NCBI GenBank assembly: GCA_025766275.1
Contig: JAFKAC010000003.1
Span: 3,038,001 to 3,102,000, forward strand
DNA: 64,000 bases
Reading direction: 5' to 3'
DNA from: Lactarius indigo
Lineage: Eukaryota; Basidiomycota; Agaricomycetes; Russulales; Russulaceae
Part shown: in pieces, positions 23,813-35,366 of the stretch
How the letters are laid out: each line of letters starts with the position of its first letter
How positions within the stretch are numbered: the first letter of the stretch is position 1
Made by a program: the position numbers and the translations under genes
Notes under the pieces: generated by a model
What the model saw: the letters and a program-made list of their open reading frames with translations, nothing else
The model's database searches: none
Told to the model about the DNA's origin: nothing

Positions 23813-25996
23813 TCACTTCCTACTTTTCTTCGCCGCGGTCTCCTTGGAGCCGTTCTTTTGCCGCTTAACATGAGTGCTCGACCCCACGTCTTCTATTGCG
23901 ATACGTCCTGCTGCAAGCTCTGCCCTGAGCCATTCACTGCACTGCTCCTTGGACTCGCCAGGATGATCAAATTGCCACTTGACTACCTCGACGAGGGCCT
24001 TGCCTGTCCACTGGCCCGGCTTGGAAGCACCAAGGATCCGCACGATCTCATTCCCCTATGGATAAGCCAGACTTCGCATCAGAACCGCGTAGCCATATGT
24101 CGTTGGGATATTGCTTACGTCGAGAATGGGCTTAGCGTCAACTTCCTCTTGCAGTCCGAGCTCTTCGACGCGATTTGCGAAATCGTTGTATTTGCCAATC
24201 ACGTCGGCCGCACTTTCGGCTGCGCCAAAACAATTTTAGTCGATGAAACGGCCATACAGCCTTGGCGACTCATACTGTTAAATTTATCCTCGGAGGGGTC
24301 GTAGCAGTCTACAAGATCTTGGATAAGGGAAAACAGTAGTGATGTCGTCCAATGGGTGCCAACTAGTGCGTTATGTACGGAGCTTTGACGAAGGAGTAAC
24401 CCTTGACAGGCATATTAGTCGGCACAAGACAGAAATGACCAGCACGGACCTATTGCAACACGCTCAGACGGTGTCTTGAACCTGTTATTTTGAACATCCG
24501 GTGACTTGAGTAGCCCCGACGCCATGAAAAGCGCAGGGATGCCATCCAAATAGTGGTTTTTGGTGCCGACCTTCAGACCTTCACGTATCACAGCTTCCAA
24601 GGCAGAGCGTTCTTTATTCTTTTCGTCAACGTACGTGATACCTCTGTAAGGTGTGAGCGCACACGCCATGTACAGTCGCGGAACGACTGAGGTCGACGAG
24701 GAGAGTCCCGATAGAATTAAGGGATGAACTGGTGGGTGCTGGAAAAGTGCAGAGTCAGGTCGAAGGAACGCCCGAAGGATGGACGCAGCCGCTATCGCAA
24801 GCGACGTCGACGCAGGCTGCGCAGAGAGGAGTGATGCAGCGGCTGGCGGGACATTGAAGACGAGAGGGAACAAAGACAGGGAATCAAGTAGGCGAATGGA
24901 CATGAAAGGATTTCGACCTAGACGGACCCCACTGCATGAGGCGATGAACACTCGAAACTGCGAGTGACGCCGTACCTCCCATCATCTTGTCTACCTCTTC
25001 CCCAATTCGTTCTCGCGCTATTTTTTGCAACAAAGCTGCCTATACCCAGGGCGTGTCAGCCTGGATTCCTGTTTAAATGCAAGAACGAACCTGGAGTTCG
25101 CTGTCACTAGCCGACTCCTGTAGCTCAGGTACAAGTTCAAACCCAAATCGACTGGCAAATCGGACGCAACGGATGACCCGCAAGGGGTCATCTAGGAACG
25201 TTTGTTTTGGGGGGAGGGGTGTCCTGATGATCCCATTTTTTAGGTCATCGAGGCCCTGTCCTGAAATCATCAGCAAAATGTGTTAATCTGCAGGTTGGAA
25301 AAGAGACTGCTTTACTTGTGTGATCTTCAATGGATCGTGTATGCACGTTGTAAAATAGCGAGTTTATCGTTGTGTCCCGACGCAGAGCGTCTTCGAGCGG
25401 CGTGCCGAACGTCTAGAACAATTTCAAAATACGGTGGGTGGACATTGCAACTATGACTTACAACTTGGGTGGGAATGCGGCTGTCTTGGGCATACGCTTC
25501 GTCTCGTAAATTTACGAAGTCAAGATCAAGACCAAGGACAGTAGTTTTGGCTGTTTCCAAATGCTTGGACTGCCCGGGGTTACCCTTGACGACGGCCACT
25601 GACTTTACGGGCAGATGCTTGAGCTTACTAGCAAACTCTGTAAACTCGAGTGCAAAAGCGTGCCCGGTCATGTTCTCAAGAGCGATATCTATGTCGTGAT
25701 TGTGAGATCCTAATAGCTACAAGTGGTCGATGTTATTTGAAAGGAGAGTAAGAAATGTCCCCCACCTTATCCCGTACCCATCCTCCCGCAATGCGACATG
25801 ACGTATGGATCCCTTTTTCTGCGAGTTGTTTTGTGCAGTCGTCGAGAAGGACACACAACTGTGACTCGACCTCTGTGAGACGGATGTCCAAGCGGTCAGG
25901 AATGTGGATTCGTTCTCGGTCGAGAGGAGTGCGCGTAAAGGAAACAAAACGAGACATAACACGTATCCTCTGTGGTGTGGTTAGAGATCTGAACAT
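23813..25996 (-). CDS. CCA1: tRNA nucleotidyltransferase (CCA-adding enzyme)
   Basis: Adds CCA to tRNA 3' ends in cytosol, nucleus and mitochondria. Joined exons show the class II nucleotidyltransferase head (CRIAGGWVRDKLLGSHNHDIDIALENMTG, given here in two parts across an intron after RDK), the TFGTPLEDALRRDTTINSL motif, and LDDPLRVIRCVRFASRFGFEL. Then come an all-helical body (RIGEEVDKMMGGRNPFMSIRL) and a lysine-rich tail ending KKSRK at 23813. The DxD catalytic pair is DIDIA. Two in-frame Met codons lie at the front: MFRSLTTPQRIRV, then MSRFVSFTRTPLDRERIHI. The longer form looks like a mitochondrial presequence, as in yeast, where alternative starts make the isoforms. Only 117 nt separate this start from the stop of the thioesterase gene behind it. 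Confidence 0.93.
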
Positions 25997-26113
25997 GAGT
26001 CACTGCATGAGACAAGCCGCTTAGTAGCTTAAAGCGTCTCACGTTTGAAAGCAAGGTACTGTACAGTGTCTACAACAATGTCTCGTAATAACTACAGGGA
26101 CAACGGCGTCGCA

Positions 26114-26982
26114 TCATATCCTGCCAGTGGTGGTAGATCGCAAGTGAAGAATTCTCTGTATCCAGGTGACCACATCATTTATCTCGGCGCTGTTCACAGT
26201 ATGAGTGAGCCCTTCGTACTGCCTAACGGTCAAACAAGTGTCATGGAAGCGGAGGATGTTACGCAAAAACTGAATGGCTTCCTCTGAGTAATACATTGGT
26301 ATCTCAGTATCGTCCTTTCCCTGTGCACAGAAGATAGGAACGTGGGATTCCGTGAGAGCGATTTGCTTCAAGAAAAGGTCTAAGCATTCTCCGCAGATGG
26401 CACTGTTCGGTTGTGACTGACATCGCGTCCCTTGTGAGGGATCCAGCCCGACAGGCTGATCACACCACCTAGCTCGTGTGTAGTCTTCAGCGCTACCAGA
26501 AGACTAAGAGCTGCCCCTTGACTGAAGCCCATGAGGATGATGCGACAGGGATCCACGCCGCGATGGATTTCTGCCCGAATCAGTGCCTCTACATATGCGA
26601 CAGAAGATACGACGCTGGCTTCGTCCCACTCATCATGGTCCGGAGGGAGTGTTCGGATGTCGAACCAGCTTGGGCGGTGCCTGCCTGCAAAATAACTAAC
26701 GGGCCTGGTTGGGCTGCGGTAATCGGTCATTTGGGGTGAGAGAAGACGTTTCCGACAACGACGTACGCATTGGGTATGACCCAGCCGATACTCGGGAGGT
26801 GCAGTGCCATCCATTGGATCATACCATACCATGCGATATCAGACTGTCCGAGTCCCTATACGTAAATGATGTGTGAGAGGTCCATTCGGCGAAACTCAAG
26901 AACGAAGTACATGTAAGAATATGACGGTTGCTGTACGCGGTGTCGTCGCAGGGATGCTAAGCGGGTTGTCGGTCGGATTCAT
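26114..26982 (-). CDS. Acyl-protein thioesterase / lysophospholipase-like hydrolase
   Basis: Alpha/beta hydrolase of the APT1/LYPLA family, which removes palmitate from proteins. The first exon starts MNPTDNPLSIPATT, then TATVIFLHGLGQSDIAW across an intron. Further on: APTRPV, RPSWFDIRTLPPDHDEWDE, the nucleophile elbow ILMGFSQGAALSL, and GVISLSGWIPHKG. The acid residue lies in CAQGKDDTEIP and the catalytic His in EGLTHTVNSAEI, so the Ser-Asp-His triad is complete. Length is about 230-240 residues, as usual. The start was chosen from the ATG at 26980-26982, which keeps frame with the core strand. The gene is divergent from VAC8 with only 119 nt between start codons. Confidence 0.88.
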
Positions 26983-27101
26983 AGAAGCACGTGGGATAGC
27001 ACCAAACTCGCGCACTCAGTGCTCTCCTGCCGTTAGCCACCATCACTCTGCAGCGCCCATCTGTGTAGTTCCACTCTCCTTCTTTCCTTCAACTAACACT
27101 A

Positions 27102-29499
27102 ATGGGCAACCTATTCTCCTGCTGCGAGTCTTGCTGTACGTACTCTCCCCTCGCACAGTCGTCCCTCGTCTTTGAACACTTCCCGTTCGCGTTACAGTCC
27201 AATCCCGCAGCTCTCAATCCTATGAACCTCTACTGCTTGAAAACGAACGAGAGGCAGTGGCTGACCTCCTTCAGTACCTCGAGAGTGCGTATTCATTCCC
27301 ACCGGATGCTACCGAGTGCCTCACCCTTCCCGAAGACCGGACGACAACCAACTTTTTCACCGGGTCGCCACTCTCCGCGCTGACCACACTCTCCTTTTCC
27401 GACAATGTCGACCTACAGCGCAGTGCAGCGCTTGCCTTTGCCGAGATCACGGAGAAGGAAGTCCGTCCCGTCGGTCGCGACACTCTCGACCCCATCCTGT
27501 TCCTCCTTTCCAGCCATGACACGGAGGTGCAGCGAGCTGCTAGTGCGGCCCTCGGCAACCTAGCAGGTGAACAGTGCGTCGACGCGATAAGATTTGACCT
27601 CATCAGGTTGATAATTTTGAGGCAGCCGAAAACAAGCTGCTCATTGTCAAGCTGGGCGGGCTTGAACCTCTCATCCGCCAGATGCTCAGTCCCAACGTCG
27701 AAGTGCAATGCAACTGCCGTCGGATGTGTCACTAATCTTGCTACACACGGTACACAATCCTTTGTTACCCGTTTTCGGAACGTGAGAATTGATATTCTTC
27801 CTCAGATGATAACAAGACGAAGATTGCCAAGTCGGGTGCTCTTGTCCCTCTCACCCGGCTGGCCCGGTCCAAGGACATGCGAGTGCAACGGAATGCGACT
27901 GGTGCATTACTCAACATGACGCATTCAGGTTCATTTAACGTCCTGACCACGTTCTGGGGAAACGGCTGACAGGACGTCCATTCTTTCAGATGAAAACAGG
28001 CAACAGCTCGTCAACGCGGGTGCCATCCCCGTTCTGGTCGGCTTGCTGAATTCTCCTGATACAGACGTGCAATACTATTGTACGACTGCTCTTAGCAACA
28101 TCGCCGTTGACGGTGCGTGAGATACGCCGAGGCGCTATGGCGGAGTTTGTTGATAAAGCCCAAAATGGTCTCGTTCAGGCTCGAATCGGAAAAAATTGGC
28201 TCAAAGCGAGCCCAAGCTCGTATTGAGTTTGGTTCAACTCATGGAGAGCACAAGCCTGAAGGTACAAGTGTCAAGCGGCTCTTGCATTGCGAAATCTTGC
28301 AAGCGATGGTACGTGATTATTTATTCGTCGACGGACGTATTGAACACCAGGTTGTATGCAGAGAAATACCAGCTTGAGATCGTCAAAGCAGATGGCCTGC
28401 AACCCCTTCTTCGCCTTTTACAGTCTACCTATCTTCCGCTCATCCTCTCTTCCGCCGCTTGTGTGCGCAACGTGTCCATTCATCCTCAAAACGAGTCCCC
28501 GATCATAGAGTCTGGCTTCTTGCAACCACTCATTAACCTCCTGTCCTTCAAGGACAACGAGGAGGTACAGTGTCACGCCATTTCCACGTTGCGCAACCTT
28601 GCTGCGAGTTCGGAAAAGAACAAGCTGGCGATTGTCAAGGCGGGGGCGGTACATTCCATCAAGGAACTAGTTTTGGACGTGCCGATGAACGTGCAAAGCG
28701 AGATGACGGCCTGTGTAGCTGTGCTCGCATTAAGTGACGATTTGAAGGGCCAACTCTTGGAAATGGGGATTTGCGAAGTGCTGATCCCTCTCACCAATTC
28801 CCCAAGTTCGGAGGTTCAAGGAAACAGCGCCGCTGCACTGGGAAATCTTTCTTCGAAGGGTTAGCTTCTACGAATTCTACTTGTGCCGGCTTCTAATGAT
28901 ACCGCATTGGATGTCAGATGGTCGCACCGCTTCGGACGATTACTCTGCTTTTAACGATGTATGGGACAACCCAGAAGGAGGCATGCATCAGTACCTCCAT
29001 CGCTTCCTCACCAGTCTAGACGCCACGTTCCAACACATTGCTGTTTGGACGATCGTGCAACTTTTAGAATCTGGAGGTGAGAACTGATCCTCTTATCGCC
29101 ATCAAATAGTGCAGCTGATTCGTCTGCCAGACCCCCAGCTGATGAGCAACATTCGCTTCGTCCAATCTACTCATCCCCAATGTCCGGGAACTCTCTGTTT
29201 CCCGCTCGGTAACGCCGACGTCGTCCGCCGGTACTCCCCGTTCGCATCGGTCCCAGGCGCGTTCGTACCAGGAAACCGAGACGGGTGATGGCCAGGGAGA
29301 GATTCAGGAGCTGGCACGAAAAATCTTGTACTTTGTGGATGGGGATGAGCAGGTGGCACCCGTCGGCTCGGTACCGTCGCACGCGCAACCGGGGTCATCA
29401 GTGGGAAACGATTCGAATGCTAGTGGCACGGACCATGAAGAGTTGAGGAGGAGCGTGCGGGATGCACTCGGTGGAAGTTCTCGGGTCACGTATCACTGA
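27102..29499 (+). CDS. VAC8: Vac8 armadillo-repeat vacuolar protein, with three apparent frameshifts
   Basis: Vacuole-membrane adaptor for vacuole inheritance, the nucleus-vacuole junction and selective autophagy. The N-terminus MGNLFSCC has the Gly-2 myristoylation and Cys palmitoylation sites expected of Vac8. After two introns comes [16 protein letters not shown], then a run of armadillo repeats ([100 protein letters not shown]). The C-terminus ends [15 protein letters not shown]...GSSRVTYH at 29497-29499. Three places need one nucleotide removed to follow the family reading: 27715, 28268 and 29157. In each, flanking residues on both sides are conserved and no intron can fit. About ten short introns were resolved. 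Confidence 0.92.
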
Positions 29500-30009
29500 C
29501 CATTCTTGATTTTCGTTTTCTTCATGGGTGGATTGGAGGGCAACTTTACATCCTCCAAAGTGTGTTACCCCCTTTATTATTTTGTGTCCTTCACATATGT
29601 ATGATAAGTTTTTGGTTGTGGCTGTGTCAGATTGACCTTTAGGTGGCGGGACCATTCATTTGAGATTCTCTTTGTTAAGCCATACAATGCGACACACAGT
29701 CCTCACAATTGCCCTTCCTCGGATCACAGTCCGTCACTTTTGGGGGTCCCGGCACGATGGTCATGCGTGACTGAGGCTGCCTCGTGTCCACAATGACCGG
29801 ACACTTACCTCCCTCCATGGCCTTTTTATACCGCTCGCTCGACACGGCATCTCTGCTTAAATTCACCCCCGTTTCTACATCTTCTTCCCCATCCTCCCAT
29901 TTTCTCTTTCATTCCTAAACCAAGTCCTCGGCTGTGCCTTGGCCCTTCGCCTACATTCTTATTATCTATCTTCTCTCCTTTTCACTCTAGAATCGTTCTC
30001 GTCTAGACT
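29500..30009. other. Tandem intergenic VAC8 to GH16 gene
   Basis: 510 nt holding the VAC8 3' end and the GH16 promoter. The last 120 nt are strongly pyrimidine-rich (TCTTCTTCCCC-type), a common fungal leader/TSS feature. Confidence 0.5.
29825..29830 (+). promoter_or_regulatory. TATA-like element upstream of the GH16 gene
   Basis: TTTATA in CCTTTTTATACC, about 180 nt before the ATG and followed by a CT-rich tract. Compatible with a regulated core promoter for a secreted enzyme. Position and context are seen; use is inferred. Confidence 0.35.
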
Positions 30010-31606
30010 ATGCGTCTCTCTTTCGACGCCGCCCTCCTCGTTCTCGCGTTGGCGAATACCCTCGTGGATCCCGTCGGCGCGATGCCCGCTTATGCACGTG
30101 CACCGAAGCGCCATCTGCTCAAGCGTGCCACCGACAGTTTCCACAAGACCGCCCTTCGTCACAGCGCTGGTCTCGCACAGGACCTGCGCGTCGCGCTCAG
30201 AGGCCTCGGCGTAGCCAGTCCTGCCCGTCTGTCCGTGACGAACGGTGGTAATGCGCCGTACTGCGTCCCAAAGCCCAAGTCAACCTCGAACACAACTACG
30301 ACCACACCTTCCAATGGTCACTCGTCATCGGTCGCGTCTACGAGCACGACCAAGAGGCCATCATCGGCCACCAGCACTGGCACCAGCACGCCATCTTCTA
30401 CCGCACAGTCTGATTGGCGACTAGCAGAATCCTACGTGCGTTTAAATTTTTACTCCTGCGCGCCGCCGGCCCGCTTGTGCTAACGGTTGGGGACGGGATC
30501 GTGATTTATCTCCGCAGTCTGGAAACTCGTTTTTCTCGGGGTGGAACTTCTTCACTGGTGGTGACCCCACCAATGGGATTGTGCAGTATGTGGACCAGGC
30601 GACTGCGGTGCGTGAGGTACCGGCTCTTTGTCACCAGTCCCAGGTCTCATGACCTTCCCGTTCTCCCTATAGCAATCTAGCGGCCTTACGTCTATCAATA
30701 GTGATGGGAATGTGATCATGCGCGTCGATACCACGCCCCAGGTGACCGGCAATCGTCCGTCCGTGCGCATCCAATCACAGTTCAGCTTCACCGGTGGGCT
30801 CGTCATCATGGACAGCGTTCACATGCCCACGGGTTGTGGGACGTGGCCCGCTTTCTGGACGAACGGCCCGACGTGGCCACAGACTGGCGAGATCGACATC
30901 GTCGAGGGTGTGAACGACTACACGAACAACCAGGCGACAATCCACACGAACTCGGGCTGTGAATTGCCGTCCAGCAATGTCACCGCGCTTGGTATCTCGG
31001 GCTCTATCGTCGGAGGCACGAACTGTGCGGCGCTAGAAACGGGCAACCAGGGTTGCGGTGTTCGGGCGAGTCAGACCAACTCGTTCGGCGCGGCGTTCAA
31101 CAGCGCCGGCGGTGGTGTCTACGCTAGTATGTTCTTGTTCTTTTCACGGATGCATGGGACGTTAAATGATTTGGCAGTGCGGTGGGACGACTCGGGTATC
31201 GCGATCTGGTTCTTCGCCCGGGGTAGCATCCCGTCCGATATTACCGCAAACGCTCCCGTACCCGATGGTTGGGGCACACCGAGCGCATTTTGGCCCGCGA
31301 GCACGTGCAATCCGTTCGAGTTCTTCCAGAACCATTCTGTGATCTTCGACACCACCCTGTGCGGTGACTGGGCGAGTGGTGTGTGGACAGCCTCCGGGAT
31401 TCCCGGGCAGGAACAAAGCTGCGCGCAGCGAACTGGGGTCGCCACGTGCGAGCAGTTCGTACGGCAGAATGGCGCTGCGCTTTCCGAGGCCTGTGCGTTG
31501 CCGGCTAATGTGTTTTTGCGTTCTGGGCCTGGTCGAACTGACTCCACTTGCATTGTTGACAGATTGGGAAGTGAAGGGTGTACAGGTCTATCAGAGCAAG
31601 TCATAG
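30010..31606 (+). CDS. Secreted GH16 endo-1,3(4)-beta-glucanase-like enzyme
   Basis: Glycoside hydrolase family 16 protein acting on beta-1,3(1,4)-glucans of cell walls. Residues 1-24 form a signal peptide (MRLSFDAALLVLALANTLVDPVGA). A propeptide-like stretch with dibasic sites (APKRHLLKR) and an amphipathic segment follow, then a Ser/Thr-rich linker, then the catalytic domain from GNSFFSGWNFFTGGDPTNG. The GH16 catalytic signature GEIDIVEG (ExDxxE) is encoded at 30886-30909. Several exons join cleanly: ...ESY|SGNSF, QATA|QSSGLTS, VYAM|RWDDSG, and the last, EAYWEVKGVQVYQSKS, ending at 31604-31606. The catalytic part is of the laminarinase-like fungal group common in basidiomycetes. Exact substrate preference cannot be told from sequence alone. 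Confidence 0.9.
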
Positions 31607-33131
31607 AAAAATCGAACGAACGACTAAGATTCAGTCAAGCAAACCCCTAACCAACACACACTATACATCGACACCGACTATGAATCACTAACGACACGAC
31701 ACACACACGGTTGATCGACGCAACATTGTATTTTATTATATATCGGATTGTATACACGGAAGTGGGAATACTCATTACTCGGGGTTTATTGGACGTGAGG
31801 TGATGCGCTGCGGGCGCGTGCATCCTGGGCGGCATTCACGTTACTGTATTTTGGGGGGAATGGAAGATGCATGTAATAGATGTTTGTACGCAATATACTT
31901 ATTGGTCCGTCGTTTGAGTGTCTGTGAAGCGTGCAATGTGACACAGCAATAGAGGTCATTAATCTGGATTGGAGTGGGAGGGTCCCAACTACACAAGAAA
32001 AGAAGAGACTACTCCAAAGTGTGGAAAAACGCGGTTTGAGCGTGCAATCCGACATGAGGTCGAGCGTGCCGTGTCCTCCTTTGTTTCATACGATATGGTA
32101 GCACCCCCCCCTGTCGACTGTCCCCGGACCACACCTATTTCTTCGTCTTTTTGCTCTCGACGAATAGCACTCTTTGCTTCACTGTGAAACAAGCGTCATT
32201 TCCCACTACTCACACACGGGGGAACGGGGAGCCAAAGAGAGGCCATGAGCAAGCACACGCACCTCGTGGATCGTACTTGACCGCGGCTAGCTTGGGTCCC
32301 GTGCGGGGGCGTTGTGTGGTATAGAAGAAACCCGTTTGTGCGGTCGAGATGAGACGCACGATCAGCGTGCTGTTGTTGTGTGTTCGTCGTCGTCGTCATC
32401 GTGGTTGTTCGTGTTGGGCGTGTCAGCCTAAGGCAATGTAGATAGAGGCGATACGCACCGAGCTTTGGACTTGCCAGCCATTCGGAGCGATTATCACTGG
32501 CAACCAGACAAAGAGTTGCTCGTTGGCGATACAGTCCGTTCGGCGACGGAGGAAGGAAAAGTCCCACGGGAAGAGGTGGAGAACGTGAGAAAGCGCACGG
32601 GATGCCGTTTCCCCTCGGGCTCGACAACACAAAAACAAATCCGTGTAAGAGAGATGATGCACGATGTCCCAAGTATTTATTCAAGATAGCAATACAACTA
32701 CAGTATGTAGAGAGAGAAAAAAACATGCACACAAGAGGAAAAGTAGCTGAACATATATATCCCGGGTGTACTTTCCACCTTTTTCCTCATAATCGCTTAG
32801 TACTCAAACAGATGGGCACCCCAACGGTTGTGACCAAGTGAGGAGGACAATCAGCACGAGCTAGCGTACAGTGCAAGGCATTCAAACATGGGAATATGGC
32901 AAAGGCAAACGAAGAAAATGGTCCAGAGGGTTGAATATACGTATGGAATATGACATCACACGACAACTTGATTCGTACAAAACGATTTGACGCCAGGACA
33001 TATAACATGCAGTGATTAGGCGAGAGAGATAGGAAGGAACGGAGGACAGTAGGGCCAGAAAAAGAAATGAAGCAATAGGAGAGAAAAAGAGTTAAGGTTG
33101 CGCGGCCTTGTAAGGGATGGGCAAATCTTGA
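31607..33131. other. 1.5-kb convergent intergenic region
   Basis: Between the GH16 stop and the PSP1-gene stop. AT-rich patches and short open frames are present on both strands, but none shows a recognisable domain or splice-consistent continuation. A GT-rich TCGTCGTCGTCATCGTGG repeat lies at about 32386-32403. Confidence 0.5.
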
Positions 33132-35366
33132 TCACTGTTCGTAGCCAGCGGGACCCTGCAGCGAGGCCATCCAGATCCTCGTTTTGTACAACCTTTGCAG
33201 AACGTGAGTGAACGCCATACAACATCTCCAAAAGCGACCTAACACGCACCGGAACAGCTCCCGTACCAACTCACGGAAGTCGATCCGCTTGTCAGCGACG
33301 AAGTAAAACGTGAGTTTACGCCGGTCCCTAATTGAACGAAAAAGGAGTTAGAACATTTGACACGGTAACCCGGTCTCCCCGAGAAAACAAAATAGAACAG
33401 AACGCCCACCATTGGTATTCGGCGTCTACAACTTCCATCGGCAACTTTTTCTGCCGGACTTTGTTTTGGCATAGCTGCAACGCTTTGACCTCGTCCTGCA
33501 TCTTCGTCACCAAGAGCCTACAATGACATGTCAGCTGCCACGGTCCGCGAAGAAAGAAGAAAAGGTCGTACTGCGCGTCCTGTGTCCCAGCTTTTCCATA
33601 GATCAACTTTGGATTGATCTCTTTCTTTGAACCGGTACCACCAGCGCTGAGCGATGGGTGCTCCCCAGGGCTCGTAGGCGTCTCGGAGTACCCGACGTGC
33701 GACGACTGTTGTTGTTGTTGCTGCCTTTGGAATGCCTCGACCTCGGCCAGGGTGATCGTGTCGTTCACAACCTTGCCCAAGTCTTTTCCGCGGTCCGCTT
33801 CGACGATCACAAGATCGCCGACGCGAATATCGAGCGCGAGGTCCGTCGCGTAGAACAGATCCGTCCGGCCCGCTTTGAACTCGACAATATACAGCGGGCA
33901 CGAAGCGGGCACAGCGTGAAGCGGAACGCCCTTGCCAATGTCGTTGATCGATTGACGGGGCTGTGGAAGCTGGGTATGGGCATCTGACGCGCGGCGTGGT
34001 AAGGATGCCGAAACGAGTGAGGGTTCCTGGTGGTGCTGCGGAGCACCGCGCGGGGAAATGGGCGATCGCGCGGCGAATCCGATGTCGTGTTGTGAGATAT
34101 ACTTGATGCCTTGTCCCGGTATGAAGCGGGCTGTCAAGGTGTGCTGGTTTGGCGTCCCCGGCTCCTGGAAGTCGTGGTGACCGAGTGATGGAGACCCACC
34201 GGTCGACAACCCGTTGTCACTCGGCTCCCTAAGTGTCTGACGTCCCCCGGGGATTGAAAGGTTTAGGTTTTGATAAGGAGAAAAGCGCTCGGGGGAACGA
34301 CCATGAGGTGCGTAAATGGGGAGCGACGAGGGCTGGCTCGGTGGTAAGCCAGACAACGAAGAGACTGGCCCTGGGCCGTCCTTGCCGAGTGATAGTAAAT
34401 TAAGGTCATCTGCAAGGTCTTCGTCACTGAGCAAGAGTCCACCACGGCCCTGGCCAAAGAATTGGATAGGACGGGCTGGCTCATCATCCGCGCTGACTCC
34501 TGGAGCATTGAAACCGACAACCCCACGACGGGGTTGCACGACGCTGACACTGTGTCGCCTACTTGTGGTACCGCTCCCTCCACCGTTTGTGGTATCGTGC
34601 ATACCCGTACCTGACCACAATTCGCGGAACGCAGAGCCGTCATCCAATAGGATGTCATTCACATTACGCACAAATGGGCTCATGTTGGAGATATCAACGC
34701 CATGGCTGAGATCACAGGTCAAAACAGAAAACAGTTATTGAAAGACAATTTGAACGATGTACAACAATCGTACCGGTTGCCCGCAAACGGTTTGGATGCC
34801 TCAAGGCGCCCAGGGATACTGAGTGGATTGGACCCAAACCCAGAATCGTTCCAGCTACCAAGGCCAGGCTGGCCATAGGCGCTTCCAACGGGACCTGGAC
34901 GCGTCGCAAGGGACTGGGACCGACTGCGCGTAAAATCGGCAGTGTAGGTGCGCCCACGCGATAGCGTAGGGGGAACGTAGCGCTCGTCATACGTGTCAGA
35001 CATAGCCTCTGACTCGTCATCTTCGAAAGTTGATCCGAAAGTCCGGGCTTCGCGCATAGCAGAAAGACTGGGGTGGAGAGGGGCAGTGGTAGAAAAAGAA
35101 GAACTACGGCCAGGGAAAGAGCCTGGATTGAAGCTGGAAGGGAGGCGTTGCGCCCAGGGAGGGTTACCGCGCCCAAGGCTAGGCGAGACGGCCTGGTGGG
35201 ACGAGAGGAAATTCTGACTGGAGGTGCGCGGTGGCTGACTGGCAGCGCGCTCTCGAAGGGAAGCCGGGCCAGCAGAGTCGAATCCGTGCACGGAAGCGAA
35301 TCGATTCCTGCGATCCGCGTCGTCCTCTGGCTGGGGGAATGGGAAGCTAACGGGGTGTGCCATCAT
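33132..35366 (-). CDS. PSP1-domain protein
   Basis: Large N-terminal disordered Ser/Pro/Gly-rich region (MMAHPVSFPFPQPEDDADR..., RTYTADFTRSRSQSL) followed by a C-terminal PSP1 domain: CPLYIVEFKAGRTDLFYA, then VGDLVIVEADRGKDLGKVV, and INPKLIYGKAG. Conserved distal parts are MQDEVKALQLCQNKVR, MEVVDAEYQWDRRKLTFYF and DKRIDFRELVRELFR. The last exon gives LYKTRIWMASLQGPAGYEQ before the stop at 33132. Yeast Psp1 was found as a suppressor of DNA polymerase alpha mutations; bacterial relatives (YaaT) act in phosphorelays, and the biochemical role in fungi is unclear. A Gln run (QRQQQQQQ) interrupts the domain. Four exons were joined without frame problems. Upstream, 35367-36628 is noncoding. Confidence 0.85.

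Noticed and set aside
23678..24304. 208-codon plus-strand open frame opposite CCA1
   Set aside because: It is antisense to the clear C-terminal exons of CCA1 and has no family features.
32196..32732. 178-codon minus-strand open frame between the GH16 and PSP1 genes
   Set aside because: Low-complexity Thr/Arg-rich translation with no conserved motif, and no supporting splice sites.
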